From positions 1,488,001-1,552,000 of the forward strand of contig OZ244066.1 in NCBI GenBank assembly GCA_965215545.1: 64,000 nt of DNA, read 5' to 3'. Source of the DNA: MPNP01 sp965215545 (GTDB lineage Bacteria > Pseudomonadota > Alphaproteobacteria > Rhodobacterales > Rhodobacteraceae). Positions 55,597-63,706 of the stretch are shown here, one piece after another (the stretch's first letter is position 1; every line of letters starts with the position of its first letter). The position numbers and the translations under genes are program-made. A model generated the notes under the pieces. The model was not told the origin of the DNA. It worked only from the letters and a program-made list of their open reading frames with translations, and ran no database searches.

Positions 55597-56772
55597 ATGG
55601 CGAAAGAAAAGTTTGAACGCACAAAACCGCATGTGAATGTGGGAACGATCGGCCATGTCGACCATGGCAAGACCACGCTGACGGCCGCCATCACCAAGCA
55701 GTTCGGTGAGTTTATGGCCTACGATGCAATCGATGCCGCCCCCGAGGAAAAGGAACGGGGGATCACCATTGCCACGGCCCATGTCGAGTATGAGACCGAC
55801 AGTCGGCATTATGCCCATGTGGACTGTCCGGGTCACGCCGACTATGTCAAGAACATGATCACCGGTGCCGCGCAGATGGACGGCGCCATCCTCGTGGTCA
55901 GTGCCGCCGATGGACCCATGCCCCAGACCCGGGAGCATATCCTGCTGGCCCGTCAGGTCGGTGTGCCGGCCCTGGTGGTCTATATGAACAAGGTTGACCA
56001 GCTTGACGACCCGGAACTGATCGAACTCGTTGAACTCGAGATCCGGGACTTGCTGACCGAATATGATTTTCCCGGCGATGACATTCCCATCGTGCAGGGT
56101 TCAGCCCTGGCGGCGCTGGAAGACCGGGATGCCGCGATCGGTGCCGAGAGCATCAAGCAGCTGATGGAGGCGGTTGACAGCTACATTCCGACGCCGGACC
56201 GGCCGATCGATCAGCCCTTCCTGATGCCGATCGAGGACGTGTTCTCGATCTCCGGTCGGGGGACGGTGGTCACGGGCCGGGTCGAGCGGGGCGTGGTCCA
56301 GGTTGGCGATGAAATTGAAATCGTTGGTATCCGTGAGACGTCCAAGACAACCTGTACCGGCGTCGAGATGTTCCGCAAACTCCTTGACCGGGGTGAGGCT
56401 GGCGACAATATCGGTGCCCTCCTGCGCGGCGTGGGGCGCGAGGATGTCGAGCGCGGCCAGGTGCTCTGCAAGCCAGGATCGGTCAATCCGCATACCGAGT
56501 TCGAGGCCGAGGCCTACATTCTCGAGAAAGCGGAAGGGGGCCGGCATACGCCGTTCTTCACCAACTATCGCCCCCAGTTCTATTTCCGGACCACCGACGT
56601 GACCGGTACGGTCGAGTTGCCGGCTGATACGGAGATGGTCATGCCTGGCGACAATGTGTCATTCAAGGTCAAACTGATCAATCCCATCGCGATGGAGGAG
56701 AGTCTGCGCTTTGCCATTCGTGAAGGGGGTCGCACAGTCGGGGCCGGTGTGGTATCGAAGATCATCAAGTGA
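55597..56772 (+). CDS. tuf: Elongation factor Tu
   Basis: This 391-residue GTPase delivers aminoacyl-tRNA. Motifs are GHVDHGKTTL, RGITIATAHVEYE, DCPGHADYVKNMITGAAQMD and NKVDQLDD, with domain II ISGRGTVVTGRVERGVV. It is slightly shorter than the usual 394-396. It is the only tuf copy in this window. An intrinsic terminator follows immediately. Confidence 0.97.
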   Translation: MAKEKFERTKPHVNVGTIGHVDHGKTTLTAAITKQFGEFMAYDAIDAAPEEKERGITIATAHVEYETDSRHYAHVDCPGHADYVKNMITGAAQMDGAILVVSAADGPMPQTREHILLARQVGVPALVVYMNKVDQLDDPELIELVELEIRDLLTEYDFPGDDIPIVQGSALAALEDRDAAIGAESIKQLMEAVDSYIPTPDRPIDQPFLMPIEDVFSISGRGTVVTGRVERGVVQVGDEIEIVGIRETSKTTCTGVEMFRKLLDRGEAGDNIGALLRGVGREDVERGQVLCKPGSVNPHTEFEAEAYILEKAEGGRHTPFFTNYRPQFYFRTTDVTGTVELPADTEMVMPGDNVSFKVKLINPIAMEESLRFAIREGGRTVGAGVVSKIIK

Positions 56773-56777
56773 AGTGG

Positions 56778-56802
56778 ACGGGCGCATGAGGCGCCCGTTT
56801 TT
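56778..56802 (+). terminator. Intrinsic terminator after tuf
   Basis: The stem ACGGGCGC/GCGCCCGT (8 bp, loop ATGAG) is followed directly by TTTTT. This is the clearest Rho-independent terminator in the window. It separates the str operon from the S10 operon, which starts 42 bp further on. Confidence 0.85.
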
Positions 56803-56843
56803 GACTTGCAGGGGACGCAGGAACACGTGCAGGGAAACGGGCC

Positions 56844-57158
56844 ATGAATCAGTCACCGCGTAACATCCGGATCCATCTCAAGGCCTTCGACTATCGAGTG
56901 CTTGATGCCTGTGCCAGGGAACTCGTGGAGACGGCCAAGGGGACCGGTGCCCAGGTCCGGGGCCCGATTCCCCTGCCGAACCGGATCGAGAAATTCACCG
57001 TGCTGCGTGGACCGCATGTCAACAAGAAGTCCCGTGAACAGCTGGAGATCCGCACCCACAAGCGCATGATCGACATTCTCGAGCCCACGACCAAGACTGT
57101 CGATGAGCTGATGAAGATCGATCTGGCCGCCGGTGTGGCCGTGGAGCTCAAGGTCTAG
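56844..57158 (+). CDS. rpsJ: 30S ribosomal protein S10
   Basis: This 104-residue protein is also the NusE partner of NusB and NusG. Diagnostic: IRIHLKAFDYRVLDACAREL, GPIPLPNRIEKFTVLRGPHV and HKRMIDILEPTTKTVDELMK. It is first gene of the S10 operon. Confidence 0.97.
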   Translation: MNQSPRNIRIHLKAFDYRVLDACARELVETAKGTGAQVRGPIPLPNRIEKFTVLRGPHVNKKSREQLEIRTHKRMIDILEPTTKTVDELMKIDLAAGVAVELKV

Positions 57159-57168
57159 GAGTCGCAGG

Positions 57169-58020
57169 ATGCGCACCGGTATCATCGCGCAGAAACTCGG
57201 CATGACACGGGTGTTCCAGGCGGATGGGCGCCAGATTCCCGTGACGGTCCTGCACATGGATGGTCTGCGGGTCACCGCCCAGCGGACCGAGGAGCGGGAT
57301 GGCTACACAGCGGTCCAGCTCGGTGTGGGGTCGGCCAAGGCCTCCCGGACATCCAAGGCCATGCGCCAGCATTTTGCCAAGGCAGGATGTGAGCCCCGGC
57401 GCAAACTGGCCGAATTCCGGGTGTCTCCCGAGAATCTCATTGTGGTCGGGGCTGAAATCACGGCCGAACACTTCCTGCCCGGCCAGCGTGTCGACGTGAC
57501 CGGCACCTCGATCGGCAAGGGATTTGCCGGGGCCATGAAACGGCACAACTTCGCGGGTCTGCGCGCCAGTCACGGCGTCTCCATCAGTCACCGCTCACAT
57601 GGTTCCACCGGTCAGTGTCAGGACCCGGGCAAGGTCTTCAAGGGCAAGAAGATGGCGGGTCATCTGGGTGCCGCCACGGTCACGACCCAGAATCTTGAAA
57701 TCATCCGGACCGATGCCGAACAGGGCCTGATCCTCATCAAGGGTGCGATTCCCGGGGCACCGGGCGGCTGGGTCACTGTCCGGGATGCCATCAAGCAACA
57801 GGTTCCCGATGCCGCACCCCATCCCGCCGCGCTGCGGGACACTGCCGCCGGGCAGGCAACCCTTGGGGAAGCCACCGACGCGGCTCCCCCGGATGCCGAG
57901 GTTCCGACAGATGGCGAGGCCCTCGCTGCCGATCCCGGTGATCCTGAGGCAGCAGCAGCGCCAGTCGAGGCATCCGATGGTGACCCATCGGCAGACCCGG
58001 ATGCGGAGACGACTCCATGA
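57169..58020 (+). CDS. rplC: 50S ribosomal protein L3 with acidic C-terminal extension
   Basis: The 283-residue protein has a complete L3 body (MRTGIIAQKLGMTRVFQADG, KRHNFAGLRASHGVSISHRS, GHLGAATVTTQNL) ending near residue 215. The last 65 or so residues are an Ala/Asp/Pro/Glu-rich, probably disordered tail (TDGEALAADPGDPEAAAAP). Typical L3 is 205-240 residues. ATG 57169 follows GAGTCGCAGG. The stop overlaps the rplD start (ATGA). Confidence 0.96.
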   Translation: MRTGIIAQKLGMTRVFQADGRQIPVTVLHMDGLRVTAQRTEERDGYTAVQLGVGSAKASRTSKAMRQHFAKAGCEPRRKLAEFRVSPENLIVVGAEITAEHFLPGQRVDVTGTSIGKGFAGAMKRHNFAGLRASHGVSISHRSHGSTGQCQDPGKVFKGKKMAGHLGAATVTTQNLEIIRTDAEQGLILIKGAIPGAPGGWVTVRDAIKQQVPDAAPHPAALRDTAAGQATLGEATDAAPPDAEVPTDGEALAADPGDPEAAAAPVEASDGDPSADPDAETTP

Positions 58021-58637
58021 AACGCCCGGTGACAACCCTCAGTGCCGAGGATGCCGGGGAGGTGGAACTCCCGGATGCCATTTTTGGTCTCGAGCCGCGT
58101 CGGGATATCCTGCACCGGGTGGTCCGCTGGCAGTTGGCCAGGCGGCGTCAGGGAACCCACAAGGCCAGGACCCGCTCGGAGGGCAACTATTCGGGTCGGA
58201 AGGTCGTGCCGCAGAAACGGACCGGGTCAGCGCGGCACGGGGATCGCAATGCGCCCATCTTCCGCAAGGGGGGTGCCTACAAGGGGCCGGTGCCCCGGAG
58301 TCATGCCCACTCCCTGCCCAAGCGGATCCGGAAACTCGGCCTGCGCCATGCCCTGTCCGCCAAGGCCGGTACCGATGCGCTGGTTGTCCTGAAGGATGCC
58401 GCGCCGGTCGAGGCCAGGACAGCGAGTCTGGCGGCCACGCTGAAGGCGCTTGGCTGGAAGCAGGTGCTCGTCATTGACGGCACCGAGGTCAATCAGGACT
58501 TCCTGCGGGCCGGTCGCAATCTCAAGGGCGTCAACATCATTCCCGGCCAGGGTGCCAATGTCTACGACATCCTCCGCCACTCCCGGATTGCCATTACGCT
58601 GGCTGGCATCAAGGCCCTGGAGGAACGGCTCGCATGA
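58017..58637 (+). CDS. rplD: 50S ribosomal protein L4
   Basis: This 206-residue tunnel-wall protein regulates the S10 operon in E. coli. It has WQLARRRQGTHKARTRSEGN, TGSARHGDRNAPIFRKGGAY, HAHSLPKRIRKLGLRHAL and the DILRHSRIAITLAGIKALEE end. ATGA overlaps occur on both sides. Confidence 0.97.
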   Translation: MKRPVTTLSAEDAGEVELPDAIFGLEPRRDILHRVVRWQLARRRQGTHKARTRSEGNYSGRKVVPQKRTGSARHGDRNAPIFRKGGAYKGPVPRSHAHSLPKRIRKLGLRHALSAKAGTDALVVLKDAAPVEARTASLAATLKALGWKQVLVIDGTEVNQDFLRAGRNLKGVNIIPGQGANVYDILRHSRIAITLAGIKALEERLA

Positions 58638-58930
58638 CCGCCACCGCCCGTCACTACGACCTCCTGCGCCGGCCTGTCCTGACCGAGAAGTCAACCCAGG
58701 CCTCGACCGCGAACACCATCGTGTTCGAGACGGCGATGGATGCCGACAAGCGCGAGATCCGCGAGGCGGTTGAAGCGATCTTCAAGGTCAAGGTCCACAG
58801 TGTCAACACGCTGATCCGCAAGGGCAAGAGCGTCCGCTTCCGGGGTGTCGCCGGCCGCCGCCGTTCCACCAAGCGGGCCTTTGTCCGCCTGGCACCTGGC
58901 TATACGATCGATACCGGGGGCCGGGCATGA
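58634..58930 (+). CDS. rplW: 50S ribosomal protein L23
   Basis: This 98-residue exit-site protein docks trigger factor and SRP. It has YDLLRRPVLTEKSTQASTAN, TIVFETAMDADKREIREAVE and KVKVHSVNTLIRKGK. It overlaps rplD and rplB by four bases each. Confidence 0.96.
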   Translation: MTATARHYDLLRRPVLTEKSTQASTANTIVFETAMDADKREIREAVEAIFKVKVHSVNTLIRKGKSVRFRGVAGRRRSTKRAFVRLAPGYTIDTGGRA

Positions 58931-59769
58931 GTCTCAAGTCCTACAATCCGACCACGCCCGGCCAGCGCGGCCTGGTGCTCGTTGACCGCTCGCATCTGTG
59001 GAAGGGTGAGCCGGTCAAGGCCCTGACCCGGGGCCAGGCAGCCAGCGGGGGACGGAACAACAGTGGCCGCATCACGGTCCGCCACCGGGGCGGCGGGGCC
59101 AAGCGTCGCTATCGGACGATCGATTTCCGACGGAACCGTTTTGACGATCCGGCCCGGGTCGTCCGCTTCGAATACGACCCGAACCGGACGGCCTTCATCG
59201 CCCTGGTGAGCTACGGCAACGGTGACCAGTCCTATATTCTGGCCCCGCAGCGGCTCGCGGTCGGGGACACGATCGTGGCAGCGGCACGTGCTGACATCAA
59301 ACCGGGCAATGCCATGCCGTTTTCCGGCATGCCGATTGGCACGATTGTCCATAATGTGGAAATGAAACCGGGCAAGGGCGGCCAGTTGGCAAGGGCAGCC
59401 GGGGCCTATGCCCAGTTCATTGGTCGGGATGGGGGCATGGCCCAGCTGCGACTCTCCTCGGGTGAGTTGCGGGTTGTCCCGGAGGACTGCATGGCCACGG
59501 TGGGGGCGGTCTCGAATCCCGACAATGCCAACACCAATCTTGGCAAGGCGGGCCGGTCCCGCTATCGGGGGCGGCGGCCCGCGGTCCGGGGTGTGGCGAT
59601 GAATCCGGTGGATCATCCGCATGGCGGCGGTGAGGGCAAGGCCAGTGGGGGTCGGCATCCGGTGACACCATGGGGCAAATACACCCGGGGAGTCCGGACC
59701 CGCAACAACAAGCAGACCGACAAGTATATTCTCCGGCGGCGCAGGACGCAGAGAAAGGGACGACGCTGA
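58927..59769 (+). CDS. rplB: 50S ribosomal protein L2
   Basis: This 280-residue peptidyl-transferase-region protein has GRNNSGRITVRHRGGGAKRR, LSSGELRVVPEDCMATVGAV and the invariant MNPVDHPHGGGEGKASGGRH. Its stop shares a base with the rpsS start. Confidence 0.97.
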   Translation: MSLKSYNPTTPGQRGLVLVDRSHLWKGEPVKALTRGQAASGGRNNSGRITVRHRGGGAKRRYRTIDFRRNRFDDPARVVRFEYDPNRTAFIALVSYGNGDQSYILAPQRLAVGDTIVAAARADIKPGNAMPFSGMPIGTIVHNVEMKPGKGGQLARAAGAYAQFIGRDGGMAQLRLSSGELRVVPEDCMATVGAVSNPDNANTNLGKAGRSRYRGRRPAVRGVAMNPVDHPHGGGEGKASGGRHPVTPWGKYTRGVRTRNNKQTDKYILRRRRTQRKGRR

Positions 59770-60047
59770 TGCCACGATCAGTCTGGAAAGCACCCTTCGT
59801 TGACAAGGATGTCATCAGGAAGGCCGAGCGGACCAAGGAGGCCGGGCGGCACGATGTGATCAAGATCTGGTCACGCCGCTCAACGATCCTGCCCCAGTTC
59901 GTGGGCCTGACTTTCGGGGTGCACAACGGCCGCAAGCATATCCCGGTTCTGGTCACGGAGGACATGATCGGACAGAAATTCGGTGAATATGCCCCGACCC
60001 GGACATTCCATGGTCACGGTGCCGACAAGAAGGTCCGCCGGAGCTGA
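59769..60047 (+). CDS. rpsS: 30S ribosomal protein S19
   Basis: This 92-residue head protein has MPRSVWKAPFVDKDVIRKAE, IKIWSRRSTILPQFVGLTF and GEYAPTRTFHGHGADKKVRR. ATG 59769 is set by the TGATG overlap with rplB and by family length; the frame is open further upstream only inside rplB. Confidence 0.96.
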   Translation: MPRSVWKAPFVDKDVIRKAERTKEAGRHDVIKIWSRRSTILPQFVGLTFGVHNGRKHIPVLVTEDMIGQKFGEYAPTRTFHGHGADKKVRRS

Positions 60048-60049
60048 CG

Positions 60050-60430
60050 ATGGCCAAGTCCGGACTGACCAAGCGACTGGATGCGAATGAGGCCGTGGCC
60101 ATGACCCGCATGCTGCGCATCTCGCCCCAGAAACTGAACCTTGTGGCGGGGATGATCCGGGGCAAGCATGTGGAAGAGGCCCTGGCCAGTCTGCGTTTCT
60201 CGAAGCGCCGGATTGCCGGGGATGTGCTGAAGACGCTGAACTCGGCGATCGCCAATGCCGAGAACAATTATGATCTCGATGTGGATCGGCTGGTTGTGAG
60301 CCAGGCCTTTGTAGGAAAGAACATTGTCATGAAACGATTCCGGGCCCGGGCCCGCGGGCGCATGGGCCGCATCAAGAAGCCGTTCTCGCAGCTGACCATC
60401 GTGGTGCGTGAAATCGAGGAGGCCGCCTGA
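60050..60430 (+). CDS. rplV: 50S ribosomal protein L22
   Basis: This 126-residue tunnel protein has MLRISPQKLNLVAGMIRGKH, KTLNSAIANAENNYDLDVD and KRFRARARGRMGRIKKPFSQ. The hairpin-loop sequence looks normal. It overlaps rpsC by one base. Confidence 0.96.
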   Translation: MAKSGLTKRLDANEAVAMTRMLRISPQKLNLVAGMIRGKHVEEALASLRFSKRRIAGDVLKTLNSAIANAENNYDLDVDRLVVSQAFVGKNIVMKRFRARARGRMGRIKKPFSQLTIVVREIEEAA

Positions 60431-61140
60431 TGGGACAGAAGGTCAATCCGATCGTCATGCGGTTGCAGGTCAACCGGACCTGGGACAGCCGTTGGTATGC
60501 CAACAAGCATGATTTTGGACCGATGCTGCAGGAGGATCTCAAGATCCGCCAGTTCATCAAGAAGGAATGCTACGCGGCCGGGGTCAGTCGGGTCATCATC
60601 GAACGGCCGCACAAGAAGTGCCGGGTGACGATCCATTCCGCCCGCCCCGGTGCCATTGTCGGCAAGATGGGCGCCGATATCGAACCGCTGAAGGACAAAC
60701 TCGCCAGGTTCACCGACTCCGAACTGGGGCTGTACATCGTCGAGGTCAAGCGACCGGAAACCGATGCCCAGCTGGTCGGGGAGTCCGTGGCCCAGCAGAT
60801 CGAGCGGCGGGTTTCCTTCCGTCGGGCGATGAAACGCTCGGTCCAGAGCGCAATGCGGATGGGGGCCATCGGGGTCCGGGTCAACGTGGCGGGCCGGCTC
60901 GGCGGGGCCGAGATCGCCAGGACGGAATGGTACCGCGAAGGCCGTGTGCCCCTGCACACACTGCGGGCCAATGTTGATTTTGCCCGGGCGACGGCATCGA
61001 CGCCCTACGGGGTCATCGGTGTCAAGGTCTGGATCTTCAAGGGCGAGATCATGGAGCATGATCCCATGGCCCGGGATCGGCGTGAACAGCAGTTGCGGGA
61101 CGGGATCATGACCACCCGGTACCGCGGCGGACGGAAGTAG
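60430..61140 (+). CDS. rpsC: 30S ribosomal protein S3
   Basis: This 236-residue protein lines the mRNA entry site. It has GQKVNPIVMRLQVNRTWDSR, the KH-type KCRVTIHSARPGAIVGKMGA and GRLGGAEIARTEWYREGRVP. Normal length for alphaproteobacteria. Confidence 0.97.
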   Translation: MGQKVNPIVMRLQVNRTWDSRWYANKHDFGPMLQEDLKIRQFIKKECYAAGVSRVIIERPHKKCRVTIHSARPGAIVGKMGADIEPLKDKLARFTDSELGLYIVEVKRPETDAQLVGESVAQQIERRVSFRRAMKRSVQSAMRMGAIGVRVNVAGRLGGAEIARTEWYREGRVPLHTLRANVDFARATASTPYGVIGVKVWIFKGEIMEHDPMARDRREQQLRDGIMTTRYRGGRK

Positions 61141-61145
61141 ACACC

Positions 61146-61559
61146 ATGTTGCAGCCCAAGAAACCGCGGTATCGCAAACAGCACAAAGGCCGCATCCATG
61201 GCAAGGCCAAGGGTGGGACGGATATCAATTTCGGCTCCTATGGTCTCAAGGCCCTGCAGCCCGAGCGGATCACGGCGCGCCAGATCGAGGCGGCCCGTCG
61301 GGCGATGACCCGGCACATGAAACGCCAGGGGCGGGTCTGGATCCGGATCTTTCCCGATGTGCCCATCTCCAAGAAACCCACCGAGGTCCGGATGGGCAAG
61401 GGCAAGGGGGCTGTTGAATACTGGGCGGCCCGGGTCAAGCCCGGACGGGTGATGTTCGAGATCGATGGTGTGGCTGATGGTGTGGCGCGGGAGGCCCTGC
61501 GGCTGGCCGCCATGAAACTCCCGGTCAAGTCGCGCATTGTGCGTCGGCTCGACTGGTAG
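61146..61559 (+). CDS. rplP: 50S ribosomal protein L16
   Basis: This 137-residue protein starts MLQPKKPRYRKQHKGRIHGK and contains RQGRVWIRIFPDVPISKKPT and MGKGKGAVEYWAARVKPGR. It contacts the tRNA elbow sites. Confidence 0.97.
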   Translation: MLQPKKPRYRKQHKGRIHGKAKGGTDINFGSYGLKALQPERITARQIEAARRAMTRHMKRQGRVWIRIFPDVPISKKPTEVRMGKGKGAVEYWAARVKPGRVMFEIDGVADGVAREALRLAAMKLPVKSRIVRRLDW

Positions 61560-61577
61560 CGGGTGGAGAATGGAACG

Positions 61578-61799
61578 GTGCAAGCGAATGAATTGCGGGA
61601 CATGACCCTCGACGAACTCGACGATCAACGCCTGAAACTGAAGCAGGAACTGTTCAACATCCGCTTCCAGCTGGTGTCCGGGGAGTTCACCAACACGGCC
61701 CGCATCCGCGATGTGCGTCGGGATGTGGCCCGGGTCGAGACCGTGCTGCGGGCGAGGCGGGCCAATGGGGAGTCAGGGCACAATGGGGAGTCAGGGTGA
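61578..61799 (+). CDS. rpmC: 50S ribosomal protein L29
   Basis: A 73-residue L29. GTG 61578 is preferred: GGTGGAG lies about 9 bases upstream, and the product then begins MQANELRDMTLDELDDQRLK like other L29 proteins. GTG 61563 is the other in-frame choice. The core KQELFNIRFQLVSGEFTNTA is normal. The C-terminus carries an odd NGESGHNGESG repeat encoded by a duplicated 15-bp segment next to the rpsQ ribosome site. Confidence 0.92.
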   Translation: MQANELRDMTLDELDDQRLKLKQELFNIRFQLVSGEFTNTARIRDVRRDVARVETVLRARRANGESGHNGESG

Positions 61800-62035
61800 T
61801 GCCACGGAAGATTCTGACCGGCAAGGTCGTCAAGAGCCAGTCCGAAGGCACGATCACGGTGCGAGTCGAGCGGCGGTTCATGCATCCTGTCATGCAAAAG
61901 ACGGTCAGGAAATCCAAGCGTTACCGGGCCCACGATGCCACCGGGTCGGCCCAGGTCGGTGATGTGATTCGCATCCGGGAGTGTCCACCCCGGTCGAAGA
62001 CCAAGTGCTGGGAGGTGGTCGGACAGGAGTCCTGA
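61799..62035 (+). CDS. rpsQ: 30S ribosomal protein S17
   Basis: This 78-residue OB-fold protein has PRKILTGKVVKSQSEGTITV and KRYRAHDATGSAQVGDVIRI. ATG 61799 overlaps the rpmC stop (TGATG); GTG 61796 would add one residue. Confidence 0.94.
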   Translation: MPRKILTGKVVKSQSEGTITVRVERRFMHPVMQKTVRKSKRYRAHDATGSAQVGDVIRIRECPPRSKTKCWEVVGQES

Positions 62036-62110
62036 GTCCGCTCGGATCCTGTCACATTTGAACGAAACCCTGGGGCCATGTGACGGACCCCACAGGTCGG
62101 GAGACATGCC

Positions 62111-62479
62111 ATGATCCAGATGCAGACGAATCTGGATGTTGCCGATAACTCGGGTGCCCGCAAGGTGCAGTGCATCAAGGTGCTGGGCGGCTCCCGGCGG
62201 CGGTTCGCATCCGTTGGCGACATCATCATCGTATCCATCAAGGAAGCCATCCCGCGCGGTCGCGTCAAGAAGGGTGATGTCCGGCGGGCGGTGGTGGTCC
62301 GGACCGCCAAGGAGGTCCGGCGCGATGACGGCACGGCGATCCGGTTCGACCGCAATGCCGCTGTCATCCTGAATGCCAATGATGAGCCCATCGGAACCCG
62401 GATCTTCGGGCCGGTGGTGCGCGAGTTGCGCGCCCGTCGGTTCATGAAGATCATTTCCCTGGCCCCGGAGGTGCTCTGA
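62111..62479 (+). CDS. rplN: 50S ribosomal protein L14
   Basis: This 122-residue protein has MIQMQTNLDVADNSGARKVQ, GDIIIVSIKEAIPRGRVKKG and IRFDRNAAVILNANDEPIGT. The 75-bp gap before it is the largest in this part of the cluster. Confidence 0.97.
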   Translation: MIQMQTNLDVADNSGARKVQCIKVLGGSRRRFASVGDIIIVSIKEAIPRGRVKKGDVRRAVVVRTAKEVRRDDGTAIRFDRNAAVILNANDEPIGTRIFGPVVRELRARRFMKIISLAPEVL

Positions 62480-62793
62480 TGGCTGCCAGGATCAAAAAGG
62501 GTGACACGGTCATGGTGATGACCGGCAAGGATATCCGGCGCAGCGGGGAAGTGCTCGCGGTGGACCGGGCGCGGGGTACGGTCATCGTGGCCGGGCTCAA
62601 CATCGCCATCAAGCATCAGAAACAGACACCCAGCGAGGATGGGGGGCGCAAACCGATTGAACTGCCGATCGACATCTCCAATGTCGCCCTCGTCAATCCA
62701 GCCGATGGGTTGCCGACCCGGGTCGGATTCCGTTTCGAGGATGGCCGGAAGGTCCGGTATGCCAAGCGGACAGGAGCAGTGATTGATGGCTAG
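62479..62793 (+). CDS. rplX: 50S ribosomal protein L24
   Basis: This 104-residue KOW protein has KKGDTVMVMTGKDIRRSGEV and IAIKHQKQTPSEDGGRKPIE, initiating 50S assembly. It overlaps rplN by one base and rplE by eight. Confidence 0.96.
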   Translation: MAARIKKGDTVMVMTGKDIRRSGEVLAVDRARGTVIVAGLNIAIKHQKQTPSEDGGRKPIELPIDISNVALVNPADGLPTRVGFRFEDGRKVRYAKRTGAVIDG

Positions 62794-63337
62794 TGCGACA
62801 CCCCGCCTGAAGGCGATGTATGAAAACGAGATCCGCTCCGCTCTCACCGAGGAGTTCGGGTATCGCAACGCGATGATGATTCCGCGGGTGACCAAGGTGA
62901 CACTCAACATCGGGGTCGGTGACGCGGTCAAGGACTCCAAGAAAGCCAGTGCCGCCGCCGCGGCACTGACCCTCATTGCCGGGCAGAAGGCTGTCGTGAC
63001 CCGGGCCAGGGTTTCGATTGCGACGTTTCGTCTGCGGGCCGGTATGGTGATCGGAGCCAAGGTCACCCTGCGGGGCGCGCGCATGTATGAGTTCCTTGAT
63101 CGGCTCATCACCATTGCCCTGCCTCGGGTGCGGGATTTCCGGGGGCTGAGCCCCAGATCATTTGACGGGCATGGCAACTTCTCACTCGGTTTGCGGGAGC
63201 ATATCGTCTTCCCGGAAATCGATTATGACACGGTTCAGGACATCCTGGGCATGGACGTGTCGATCTGTACGACAGCACGGTCGGATGCCGAGGCCAGGAG
63301 CCTGCTGGCCCGCATGAACATGCCCTTCAGGCAATAA
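62786..63337 (+). CDS. rplE: 50S ribosomal protein L5
   Basis: This 183-residue 5S rRNA-binding protein has MIPRVTKVTLNIGVGDAVKD, RGARMYEFLDRLITIALPRV and SLGLREHIVFPEIDYDTVQ. ATG 62786 is used; a TTG at 62783 in frame is less likely. Confidence 0.96.
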   Translation: MASATPRLKAMYENEIRSALTEEFGYRNAMMIPRVTKVTLNIGVGDAVKDSKKASAAAAALTLIAGQKAVVTRARVSIATFRLRAGMVIGAKVTLRGARMYEFLDRLITIALPRVRDFRGLSPRSFDGHGNFSLGLREHIVFPEIDYDTVQDILGMDVSICTTARSDAEARSLLARMNMPFRQ

Positions 63338-63389
63338 CGCGGTCATGCAGACAAGCGTGGCACACAGGCAAGAGGGAGACACACGGCAC

Positions 63390-63695
63390 ATGGCAAAACA
63401 ATCGATGGTGGAACGCGAGCGCAAGCGGCAGCGTATGGTACAAAAATATGCCCCGGCCCGGGCCCGGCTCAAGGCGGTGACCCAGGATCGGGACCTGCCG
63501 ATGGATGAGCGGTTCAAGGCCAGTCTGAAACTGGCCAAACTGCCGCGGAATTCCTCGGCCACCCGCCTCCACAATCGGTGCCAGCAGACCGGTCGGCCCC
63601 GGGGCTACTACCGGAAACTGCAGATTTCCCGGATTGCCGTCCGCGAACTCGGGGGCTCCGGCCAGATCCCCGGCATGGTCAAGTCAAGCTGGTAG
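63390..63695 (+). CDS. rpsN: 30S ribosomal protein S14, zinc-free form
   Basis: This 101-residue protein starts MAKQSMVERERKRQRMVQKY. The region that carries CxxC pairs in the zinc form reads LHNRCQQTGRPRGYYRKLQ, so this is the C-minus (zinc-independent) type normal for proteobacteria. ATG 63390 is set by family alignment. Confidence 0.96.
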   Translation: MAKQSMVERERKRQRMVQKYAPARARLKAVTQDRDLPMDERFKASLKLAKLPRNSSATRLHNRCQQTGRPRGYYRKLQISRIAVRELGGSGQIPGMVKSSW

Positions 63696-63706
63696 GGGGA
63701 ACAGAC

